64,000 bases of DNA, taken from contig JAGPCY010000017.1 in NCBI GenBank assembly GCA_018057825.1, forward strand, positions 1-64,000. The letters are read 5' to 3'. This document shows, one piece after another, positions 41,437-49,817 of this stretch. Position 1 is the stretch's first letter, and every line of letters starts with the position of its first letter. Source of the DNA: Kofleriaceae bacterium. Its GTDB lineage: Bacteria > Myxococcota_A > Polyangia > Haliangiales > Haliangiaceae. Position numbers and translations under genes: made by a program. Under the pieces are notes generated by a model, which saw nothing but the letters and a program-made list of their open reading frames with translations, was not told where the DNA came from and did no database searches.

Positions 41437-42395
41437 CCTGGGTCGTCGGGGTCGACATCGGCGGCACCAACCTGCGGGTGGCGGCCCTGGTCGATGGCGC
41501 CCGGGCCGGCGCGGTCCGTCGGCCCCTGGCCGGCGCCCGCACGGTCGAGGCGGTGGTCGAGCTTGCGGCCGCCGCGGTCGCTGAGGTCACCGCCGGGGCG
41601 CCGGCCGACGCGGCGATCCCGGTCGGGGTCGGGGTCGCGGCGATGCTGGCCGATCGCCGCGGCACGATCGCGGTCGCGCCCAACCTCGGCTGGCGCGACG
41701 TCGCCTTCGGCCCGGCCCTGGCGGCCCGCCTCGGCGACCGCCACCGGGTCGGCGTCTACAACGACGTCAACGCGATCGCCTTCGGCGAGTTCGTCGCCGG
41801 CGCCGGCCGCGGCGCCCGCGATGTCCTGACGGTGTTCGTCGGCACCGGGATCGGCGGCGGCATCGTCGCCGACGGCGCGCTGATCGAGGGCGCGACCAAC
41901 TGCGCCGGCGAGATCGGCCACCTGAAGATCGCGCGCGGCCCCGACGCCGCGCGCTGCGGGTGTGGCGGCCGCGGCTGCGTCGAGGCCTACGTCGGCGGCG
42001 CCGCGCTCCTGGCGCGGATCCACCGCGAGCTGGCCGCTGGCGCCTGCCCGGCGGTGGTGGCCGCGGCCGGCGGGGTCGCCGCGGCGCATCCCGGTCACGT
42101 CGACGACGCCGCCGCCGTCGAGCCGTGGGCCGACGCGCTGTGGACCGCGTGCGCCGACGATCTGGCCCTGGCCCTGGGCCACGCGATCACGCTCCTCAAC
42201 CCGGACCGCCTGGTCCTCGGCGGCGGCGTCCTGGCCGGCGCGCCCCGGCTGCGCGCGCGCACCGTCGCCGCCCTGGACGCGATCGTCCCCGAGGCCCACC
42301 GCCGGCCCTTGACCATCACCGCCGCCGAGCTCGGCGACGACGCCGGCTGGATCGGCGCCGCTCACCTCGCGGCCCGCGGCGTGTCGCTGGTGTAG
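41433..42395 (+). CDS. ROK-family sugar kinase, probable glucokinase
   Basis: Kinase of 320 aa with the ATP loop VVGVDIGGTNLR, the ROK zinc motif in CGCGGRGCVEAY, and NCAGEIGH providing the metal and sugar-binding Glu/His. Glucokinase specificity is suggested by the sugar-phosphate operon context but mannose or N-acetyl sugars are possible. The GTG is fused to the mutase stop (GTGA), so the three enzymes form one operon ending 20 bp before the convergent thioredoxin gene. Confidence 0.92.
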   Translation: MTWVVGVDIGGTNLRVAALVDGARAGAVRRPLAGARTVEAVVELAAAAVAEVTAGAPADAAIPVGVGVAAMLADRRGTIAVAPNLGWRDVAFGPALAARLGDRHRVGVYNDVNAIAFGEFVAGAGRGARDVLTVFVGTGIGGGIVADGALIEGATNCAGEIGHLKIARGPDAARCGCGGRGCVEAYVGGAALLARIHRELAAGACPAVVAAAGGVAAAHPGHVDDAAAVEPWADALWTACADDLALALGHAITLLNPDRLVLGGGVLAGAPRLRARTVAALDAIVPEAHRRPLTITAAELGDDAGWIGAAHLAARGVSLV

Positions 42396-42415
42396 CCGCG
42401 CCCAGGCGCCGGCGA

Positions 42416-42847
42416 TCAGGGCTCGTCGGCGAGCGCGCGCGCGACCTCGCCGGCGGTGAGCGCGTCGTTGCCGACCAGGCGGTGGCGCAGCGCGCCCGCG
42501 CGATCGAGCACCAGGACGTGGGGCAGGCCGCGGATGCGATAAGCCGCGGCGACCGGGGTCGCGCCGTCGCCGACGTCGACGATCCGGACCACGATCCGCG
42601 GGTCGCCGGTGATCGCGGCGCGGATCCGAGCGTCGACCACCTCGCAGGCGCCGCACCAGTCGGCGCGGAAGTCGATGATCGTGACGTGGCCCGGCACCAC
42701 CGCGGCCTCGACGTCGACCAGCTCGCCGGGGCGGTTGAGGGCCAGGAACTGCGGCGGCGCCGGGGCCGGACGAGGACCGCAGGCGCCGACCGCGATCGCC
42801 GCGAACATCGCCCACGCCACGACCACCGCGACCGCGCGGCGGCTCAC
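42416..42847 (-). CDS. Thioredoxin-like lipoprotein
   Basis: Membrane-anchored thioredoxin-fold protein of 143 aa: signal with lipobox VGAC, then the active site FRADWCGACEV (C-x2-C) and the cis-Pro region in RGLPHVLVLD. This resembles the thioredoxin part of DsbD-like or TlpA-like proteins working in the cell envelope. GTG 42847 overlaps the upstream stop (GTGA). It is the last gene of the operon with the pseudokinase, PilZ-J and Hsp70-like proteins. Confidence 0.88.
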   Translation of the reverse strand: MSRRAVAVVVAWAMFAAIAVGACGPRPAPAPPQFLALNRPGELVDVEAAVVPGHVTIIDFRADWCGACEVVDARIRAAITGDPRIVVRIVDVGDGATPVAAAYRIRGLPHVLVLDRAGALRHRLVGNDALTAGEVARALADEP

Positions 42848-44067
42848 GGCTCCCACTCCAGCACGGCGGCGCGCAGGGCCGCGACCGCGTCGGGATGAAG
42901 GCCAACCTCGACCACCGGCGCCACCGCCAGGGCGCCGCCGTTGACCATGTCGCTGGCCTCGATGCGCGGGATCAGATCGGCGTCGATCGTCACCTCGCAG
43001 GCCGCGATCGCGCCGGCGCCCGGCGGCAGGCCGGTGACGTGGTAGCGCCCGTAGGGTCGCGGCGGCGCGCTGTCCTCCCACAGCTCGACGTCGATGGCCG
43101 CGCGGTTGGCCTGATCGCGCGCGATCAACCGGACCTCGCGCGTCGGCGCGATCGCGCCGCGCACCACGGTCGCGGCCAGGGCGCTGCCGGCCCCGAGGAG
43201 CCAGCCCGGCTCGACGGCGTCGATCGCGATCGCCGCCGGCTCGGCGACGAACATGCGGGCGAAGCGCGCCGCGCCGCGAGCGACCGCGCCGGCCGGATCG
43301 GGGACGGCCCGGGCCACCGGACCGAGCCAGGCCGCCAGGTGGGCGGCGACCGCGGCGGCGTGGACGCCGCTGCCGACCACCACCGCGTCGGACAGCGCGG
43401 CGGTCGACAGGCTGGCCGCCGCCAGCACGCGCTCGCAGGCGGCGGTGACCGCCGCTGGCACCAGGTCCGCGGGCGCGGGATCATCGACCGCCACCTCGAC
43501 CGTGTAGCCGAGCTGATCGATCACGCCGTCGACCAGCTCGACCACCGCCACCCGCAGGGCGTCGCGATCGACCTCGAGGGTCAGGGCGCGCACCGCGGCC
43601 GCGCCGTCGAGGGCCAGGACCAGCGCCGACGGCGCCGCGACCAGGCGGACCGCCGGCGCGCCGGCCGCCAGCCCAGCGTCGCGCACGACCCGGCGGGCCA
43701 GGCCGCTCAGCTCGGCCGGCACGGCGATCGCGAGCCCGGCGATCGGGCCGACCCGCCGCTCGACCTGGCGCAGCGCGGCCGCGAAGAGCCAGGCCAGGAG
43801 CTCGACCGGCGGGCGCGCCACCCCGTCGACCACCGGCCACGCCACGCCGGCGACGCCGCGCGGATCGGCGACCGCCAGGTGCCGTCGGAGCCGGGCCAGG
43901 CGCGCGTCGGCCGCGCACGCGGCGGCGGCGCCGCCGACCACCGCCCGCCCGGCCACGTAGCCGACGGTGGCCGGGATCGCGCCGGTCCACGCCAGCTCGT
44001 CCTCGACCGCGGCCGCGAGCTGCAAGACGTCATCGCCCAGGGCCAGGCCGACCACCGCCGCGGTCAT
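42844..44067 (-). CDS. Divergent Hsp70/actin-fold protein
   Basis: Protein of 407 aa that looks like a heavily diverged DnaK-type nucleotide-binding fold. It begins VVGLALGDDVLQLAA in place of the phosphate-1 loop, has a second lobe with LALDGAAAVRALTLEVDRDALRVAVVELVDG and a late adenosine-type loop VVVGSGVHAAAVAAHL, then a shorter beta-rich tail. The usual DLGTT loop is not conserved, so ATP hydrolysis is doubtful. Assignment rests on overall pattern and on the next gene being a J-domain protein. ATGA junction with that gene. Confidence 0.65.
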   Translation of the reverse strand: MTAAVVGLALGDDVLQLAAAVEDELAWTGAIPATVGYVAGRAVVGGAAAACAADARLARLRRHLAVADPRGVAGVAWPVVDGVARPPVELLAWLFAAALRQVERRVGPIAGLAIAVPAELSGLARRVVRDAGLAAGAPAVRLVAAPSALVLALDGAAAVRALTLEVDRDALRVAVVELVDGVIDQLGYTVEVAVDDPAPADLVPAAVTAACERVLAAASLSTAALSDAVVVGSGVHAAAVAAHLAAWLGPVARAVPDPAGAVARGAARFARMFVAEPAAIAIDAVEPGWLLGAGSALAATVVRGAIAPTREVRLIARDQANRAAIDVELWEDSAPPRPYGRYHVTGLPPGAGAIAACEVTIDADLIPRIEASDMVNGGALAVAPVVEVGLHPDAVAALRAAVLEWEP

Positions 44068-45374
44068 CGGTAGGCCTCGCCGATCAGGCCCGACTCGAGA
44101 GCCGCGCCCTGCTCGAGGGCGGCGAGCACCCGCCGGGCCTCGTCGCCGTCGGGGTCGGCCGCGATCGCCGCGCGGGTCGCCGCGATCGCCGCGGCGCGAT
44201 CGCCGCGCGTCACCGCGGCCTGGGCCGCGGCGATCTCGCACAGCGCGGCCAGCCGACGGTCGCGCGGGTAGACCTGGGCCGCGGCGGTGGCCAGCGACGC
44301 GGCGCCGGCGGCGTCGTCGTCGACCAGGCGCTCGCGGATCGCGCGGACGAAGCGATCGCCCGGACCCGAGCGGGCCAGCCGCAGCGACTGCTCGACGGTC
44401 GTCACCGGCGGCGCGGGCGGACGCGCGGTGATCGGGCGCGGCCGGGGCGGCGGCGACGGCAGATCGAGCTCGAGCCCGATCGGCGGCGCCGGCGGGGGTC
44501 CGGCCGGCGGCCCGACGGGCAGGTCGTCGAGCTCGAGGGCCAGGGCCGGCGGCACGCTGGCGGCGCCGCGCCGGCCGGTGACCGAGGTCAGATCCGGCGG
44601 CGCCGGCGGCGTCGAGCCGCGCACCGCCCGCGGCGGCCCGGTCACCGCGGTCGCCTCGTCGGCCACCTCGACGCTCGTGACCACGGTGGACTCGACGGTG
44701 TCGGCGACCGGCGGGGTCAGGGGCACGACGTCGAAGCCGTCCTGGGCGCCGACATCGACCACCAGGGCGCCGGCGGTCCGCACGCTGGTGCCGGCGATCA
44801 CCGCGCCGTGATCGGCGACCACCGTCGCGCGCAGGCGCTCGTAGGCGCGGGCGACGTGGATGACGGTCTCCTCGGCGGTCAGGCGCAGGGCCGCGCTGTG
44901 GAAGCGCGCCACCGCGTCGGGGTGCTCGGCCCGGACCCGCGCCCGCCACGCTGTGCGCAGCTCGTCGACGGTCGGCCGGCGCGCGCAGCCGAGCACCTCG
45001 TGAGCGGCCTGCTGGCGTCGACGCCGCAACGCGGCCTCGCGCTCGGCGAGCATCGCGCCGAGATCGGCGCCGGCGCCGCTGGCCCGGGCGTCGGCCAGCA
45101 TGGCCTCGAGTCGCTCGATCGCGGCCCGCGCGCCGGTGAGCTGGACCACCGCGGCGTCGGCGCGGTCCCCCGCGGCTGGCGCAGCGACCACGCCGTCGAG
45201 GGCGATCACGAGCTGGTTGGGCAGCTCGATCGCCACCGTCACCGGCGCGCCCAGGCCGTCGGCGAACGGCACCTTCATCGACAGCCGGCCATCGCCGCGC
45301 AGCTTCTTGCGCAGGAACGCCTCGACTTGATCCCAGCGCGGGCACCGGACGCGGAGGAGGCGGGGCGCGCTCAT
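44064..45374 (-). CDS. PilZ-like / J-domain / TPR-like protein
   Basis: Protein of 436 aa. Residues 1-80 resemble the myxobacterial PilZ-like domain (LLRVRCPRWDQVEAFL, later a hydrophobic beta strand pattern). Residues about 125-185 form a J-domain with HPD at 151-153 between two helices (ELRTAWRARVRAE and the following RAYERLR). A Pro/Thr-rich linker comes next, then a helical tail (about 340-436) with a TPR-like pattern. J-domains stimulate Hsp70 ATPases, and an Hsp70-like protein is encoded directly downstream with a 4-bp overlap. Two strings (ADEATAVTG, TTVEQSL) look like phosphothreonine sites. Confidence 0.78.
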   Translation of the reverse strand: MSAPRLLRVRCPRWDQVEAFLRKKLRGDGRLSMKVPFADGLGAPVTVAIELPNQLVIALDGVVAAPAAGDRADAAVVQLTGARAAIERLEAMLADARASGAGADLGAMLAEREAALRRRRQQAAHEVLGCARRPTVDELRTAWRARVRAEHPDAVARFHSAALRLTAEETVIHVARAYERLRATVVADHGAVIAGTSVRTAGALVVDVGAQDGFDVVPLTPPVADTVESTVVTSVEVADEATAVTGPPRAVRGSTPPAPPDLTSVTGRRGAASVPPALALELDDLPVGPPAGPPPAPPIGLELDLPSPPPRPRPITARPPAPPVTTVEQSLRLARSGPGDRFVRAIRERLVDDDAAGAASLATAAAQVYPRDRRLAALCEIAAAQAAVTRGDRAAAIAATRAAIAADPDGDEARRVLAALEQGAALESGLIGEAYR

Positions 45375-45387
45375 CCGGTCGGTCGGG

Positions 45388-47541
45388 CTAGCGACCGCCC
45401 GCTCCCTTGACTGGCGGCGCCGGGGTCAACTCGACCGCGCGATCGATCGACGTGCGCAGCTTGGCCACCGCCCCCGGCAGGTTGGGATCGGTGGGCTCGC
45501 GCCAGTCCTCGGCGGCGATGCGGACGAACCCGGGCAGCGAACCGTCGCGGGTCAGCTTGAACTCGTAGTCGCGCCCGGCCTCGAGGCCGTCGAACTCCAT
45601 GCGGTTGGTCTGACCGACCAGGAGGTACACCGCCGCGCCCGGCGGATCGGTCACCACCTTGAGCCGACCGCGGCCGTCCACTGGACCGCCGGTCTCGGTC
45701 GCCGCCGGGGCCTTGGGCATGGCCGGCGGCTTCGGGCTGGTGGCGGTGGCCGGCGTGAGCTTGACCTCGACGGTCGCGCTCAACGCCTCCTTGGTGCCGG
45801 TCCACTGGCTGCCGACGACGTGCAGGTCCTGGGTCTGGTAGCCCTCGAGCTCGACCCGCAGCTCCCAGACGTTGGCGGTGCTGATCGACACCGACTCGAA
45901 CGGTCCACGCCCGAGCAGGAGCCACACCGCCGCTAGATCCGGCGACGACGTGATGCGGACCTTGCCCGACTTGGCCTTGCGATCGGCGAGCGCCTGCTCG
46001 AGCTCGGCCCGCTTCTTGTCGCGCTCGAGCTTGGCCTTTTCGGCCGCGCGCTCCTTCGCCGACCGCTCCTTGCCCTGGTCGAGCAGGCCCGTGACCAGGA
46101 AGTACCCGCCGACCACGAACACCAACCCGGCGACGATCGACACCCAGGTCTTGCCGCGACCCAGCTTGGGCGGGTCGACCTCGGGCGGCAGCTCGACCAA
46201 GGGCGGAGCCCGGCGCGGCGTGACCGCCGCGGCCGACGACGGCGACGACGCGGGCGCGGGCGCGACCGCCACCTCGACCGCCGGGCTCGGCGCCGGCGCG
46301 ACGATCTCGCCGGTCGGCTCGGGGGCCTGAAGCGGCGCGCGCCGCGGCCGCGCCTCGGGCTCGCTCGGCGGCGGCGTCGGGCTGGGCGTCAGCGCGATCA
46401 GCTCGGAGATCGGATCGCGCCCGGCCTGGCCGCGCGGATCCTCGACCACGGTGTGGGCGTCGTCGCTGGCGTCGTCGAGATCGTCGAGGACCGCGTCGAG
46501 CGCGCCGGTGGCGCGCTTGCCGCGCCCCGGGAGCCCAGAGAGCCCCGGGAGCCCAGAGAGCCCCGGGAGCCCAGAGAGCCCAGAGGCGGGGGCCGCGATC
46601 GGGGCCGCGACCGGTGGCGACGCCGCGCCGGCCGCCGTCGGCTTGGTGACCTCGACCGCGCCCGACAGGCTGGCCAGAAGATCCTCGATGCCGTCGTCGC
46701 CGCTGGCCGCCGGCGGCGCCAGCTCGGCCAGGGCCCGGGCCACCTCGGCCGGGCTGGCGCTGTCCCAGCGATCGTCCTCGAGGGCCTCGATGAAGTTCTC
46801 TTGCAGCTCGATCGCGGTGGCGAACCGCCGATGTAGATCGGTGTCGAGGGCACGCTGGACCAGGCGCTCGACCGCCGGCGTGGTGTTGAGCGTCCCCGGC
46901 GGGGTCGTCCCCGACAAGAGCGAGAACACCAGCGCGCCGAGGGCGTAGACGTCGCCGCCCGGCGTCGGCGGGTCGCCCAGCGCGATCTCCGGCGCGAGGT
47001 AGCCGCCCAGGCCGCGCAGCGACACCGCGGTCGAGCCCGCCGCCGCCGCCATCATCGCCGCGTGGCCGACCGCGAAGTCGGTGACGCGCACGGCGCCGTC
47101 GTCGTCGACCACGACGCTGCGCGGGTGGATCGCGCCGTGGGTGATGCCGGCGGCGTGGGCGGTCGCGATCCCGTCGATCACCGAGCGAGCGATCGCGGCC
47201 GCGATCCGCGGCGGCAGGGGCCGACCGCCGGCCACGAGGTCCTCGAGGCTCTTGCCGCCGCGCACCGCCTCGGTGACGATCACCAGGTCCTTGCCGTCGC
47301 GGGCCACCACCAGGGTGCCGACCACCGCCCGGTGCTGGAAGGCGCCGAGCAGGGCCGCCGTCCCCGACGACAGCGCCTCGGCGAACGCCGGCTCGGCGAC
47401 CAGCGCCGGATCGACGATCAACAGGCGCGCGTCGCGCCGGCCATCGCCGGTCGCGCGATACAGATCGCCGTACACCTGGCGCGCGAGGTGCTCGCCGAGA
47501 GTGAAACCGGCCAGGGAGCGTTGCCCGGCGGGACGAACCAC
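45388..47541 (-). CDS. Transmembrane Ser/Thr pseudokinase with PEGA-like tail
   Basis: Kinase-fold protein of 717 aa that lacks catalytic residues. The glycine loop is degraded ([11 protein letters not shown]), the VAIK lysine is absent (RLLIVD), the catalytic loop reads HGAIHPRS in place of HRDxxxxN, and DFG reads DFAVG. The rest of the fold is intact, including LGGYLAPE and GDVYALG. A Pro/Ala linker with a threefold LSGLPG repeat and VVEDP motif leads to one membrane helix (about 485-507), a charged coiled coil and two PEGA-like domains outside. It is likely a regulatory or scaffold receptor. GTG 47541 has TATAGT 7 nt upstream and heads a four-gene operon. Confidence 0.88.
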   Translation of the reverse strand: MVRPAGQRSLAGFTLGEHLARQVYGDLYRATGDGRRDARLLIVDPALVAEPAFAEALSSGTAALLGAFQHRAVVGTLVVARDGKDLVIVTEAVRGGKSLEDLVAGGRPLPPRIAAAIARSVIDGIATAHAAGITHGAIHPRSVVVDDDGAVRVTDFAVGHAAMMAAAAGSTAVSLRGLGGYLAPEIALGDPPTPGGDVYALGALVFSLLSGTTPPGTLNTTPAVERLVQRALDTDLHRRFATAIELQENFIEALEDDRWDSASPAEVARALAELAPPAASGDDGIEDLLASLSGAVEVTKPTAAGAASPPVAAPIAAPASGLSGLPGLSGLPGLSGLPGRGKRATGALDAVLDDLDDASDDAHTVVEDPRGQAGRDPISELIALTPSPTPPPSEPEARPRRAPLQAPEPTGEIVAPAPSPAVEVAVAPAPASSPSSAAAVTPRRAPPLVELPPEVDPPKLGRGKTWVSIVAGLVFVVGGYFLVTGLLDQGKERSAKERAAEKAKLERDKKRAELEQALADRKAKSGKVRITSSPDLAAVWLLLGRGPFESVSISTANVWELRVELEGYQTQDLHVVGSQWTGTKEALSATVEVKLTPATATSPKPPAMPKAPAATETGGPVDGRGRLKVVTDPPGAAVYLLVGQTNRMEFDGLEAGRDYEFKLTRDGSLPGFVRIAAEDWREPTDPNLPGAVAKLRTSIDRAVELTPAPPVKGAGGR
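46525..46578 (-). repeat. 18-bp in-frame tandem repeat (LSGLPG)
   Basis: Three identical 18-bp copies, encoding LSGLPG three times in the linker of the pseudokinase, plus a partial fourth. Confidence 0.93.
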
Positions 47542-47548
47542 GGGGGCG

Positions 47549-47554
47549 ACTATA
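47549..47554 (-). promoter_or_regulatory. -10-like TATAGT
   Basis: Seven nt before the GTG at 47541; head of the pseudokinase operon. Confidence 0.55.
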
Positions 47555-47612
47555 CCGAGGTGGCCGACGGGGCGCGCGCCCGCGCGACCGAGAAACGCGG
47601 CCGCAATCGTGG

Positions 47613-47618
47613 TATCAG
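47613..47618 (+). promoter_or_regulatory. -10-like TATCAG
   Basis: Nine nt before the asnS ATG. Confidence 0.4.
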
Positions 47619-47627
47619 CCCGGGCCC

Positions 47628-49193
<1,566 letters not shown>

Positions 49194-49730
49194 CTACCCG
49201 CCCGCCCTCGCGGCCCGACGCGCCGCCGCCAAGATCGGCGCCAGCGGCGGATGATCGCCGGCCTCCGACGACGCGTAGCGATACGCCAGCTCACCGTCGG
49301 TGCCGACCACCAGCACCCCGCCCTGCTGGAGCGGATCGCCCTGGGTCCGCCCCTGGCGAAACCCGCCACGCATGGCCCGCACCGCGTGGCCGACGACCGA
49401 CGGCCGCGCCACCGTGGTCAGGCCGCGCCGGAGCCGGAACGCGCGATACACCGCCAGATCCGGATCGGTGTAGAGCCGCCCGGGGTAGCCGGTGGTCTCG
49501 CGAAAGCCGGCGAGGAACATCGGCGCGCCGTTGCCGATCACCGCGAGCTCGGCGCCGGCGGCGGCGAGCTGGTCCTCGGCCCGGTGCAACTGCACCACCT
49601 GCTCGCGGCAGAACAGTCAACCGAAGTGGCGGACCAGCGCGATCACCGCCGGACGGTCGCGCCACAAGGCCGCCAGCGGCACCGGCGCGCCATCCTCGCC
49701 GAGCACGCGCAGGCCGGGATCGATCGCCAC
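49194..49730 (-). CDS. Probable selenoprotein: peroxiredoxin-like thioredoxin-fold protein (UxxC)
   Basis: Read through an in-frame TGA at 49617-49619, the gene encodes 178 aa of a SelU/AhpC-TSA-like (Prx-like) family, with Sec38 in HFG-U-LFC-REQ. A UxxC pair exactly replaces the CxxC redox motif, and conserved sequence continues on both sides (PAVIALVRHFG before, EDQLAAAGAELAVIGNG after). Without readthrough neither half makes sense: the N-terminal part is 37 codons and the C-terminal part would need an internal GTG. A SECIS-like hairpin follows the TGA. GTG 49730 has TACCGT 6 nt upstream. The enzyme would reduce peroxides or disulfides. The hexamer tract abuts its true stop. Confidence 0.82.
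49583..49596 (-). promoter_or_regulatory. Candidate bacterial SECIS hairpin
   Basis: On the minus strand GGTGCAGTTGCACC folds into a 5-bp stem with loop AGUU. The loop G is about 27 nt after the UGA, inside the usual 16-37 nt window, and is the second loop base, as in known bacterial SECIS elements. It overlaps the coding sequence, as expected. Confidence 0.7.
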
Positions 49731-49736
49731 GAGGCC

Positions 49737-49742
49737 ACGGTA
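49737..49742 (-). promoter_or_regulatory. -10-like TACCGT
   Basis: Six nt before the GTG at 49730; supports the selenoprotein start. Confidence 0.45.
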
Positions 49743-49805
49743 GCGACTGGCCGGGCCGACGCGCAAGACCGCGGATGGCGATTGTCCTGGGCACCGCCCA
49801 CCCCC

Positions 49806-49811
49806 TATGCT
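49806..49811 (+). promoter_or_regulatory. -10-like TATGCT with TTGTCC -35
   Basis: Six nt before the GTG at 49818. TTGTCC at 49782-49787, 18 bp upstream, is one of the better -35 matches in the window. Confidence 0.55.
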
Positions 49812-49817
49812 GGACGG

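Noticed and set aside
49617-49619. TGA as a nonsense mutation or sequencing error in the peroxiredoxin-like gene
   Set aside because: It falls exactly at the redox Cys position, keeps a UxxC motif and is followed by a hairpin at SECIS distance; a random error at this codon is less likely, though it cannot be excluded from the sequence alone.
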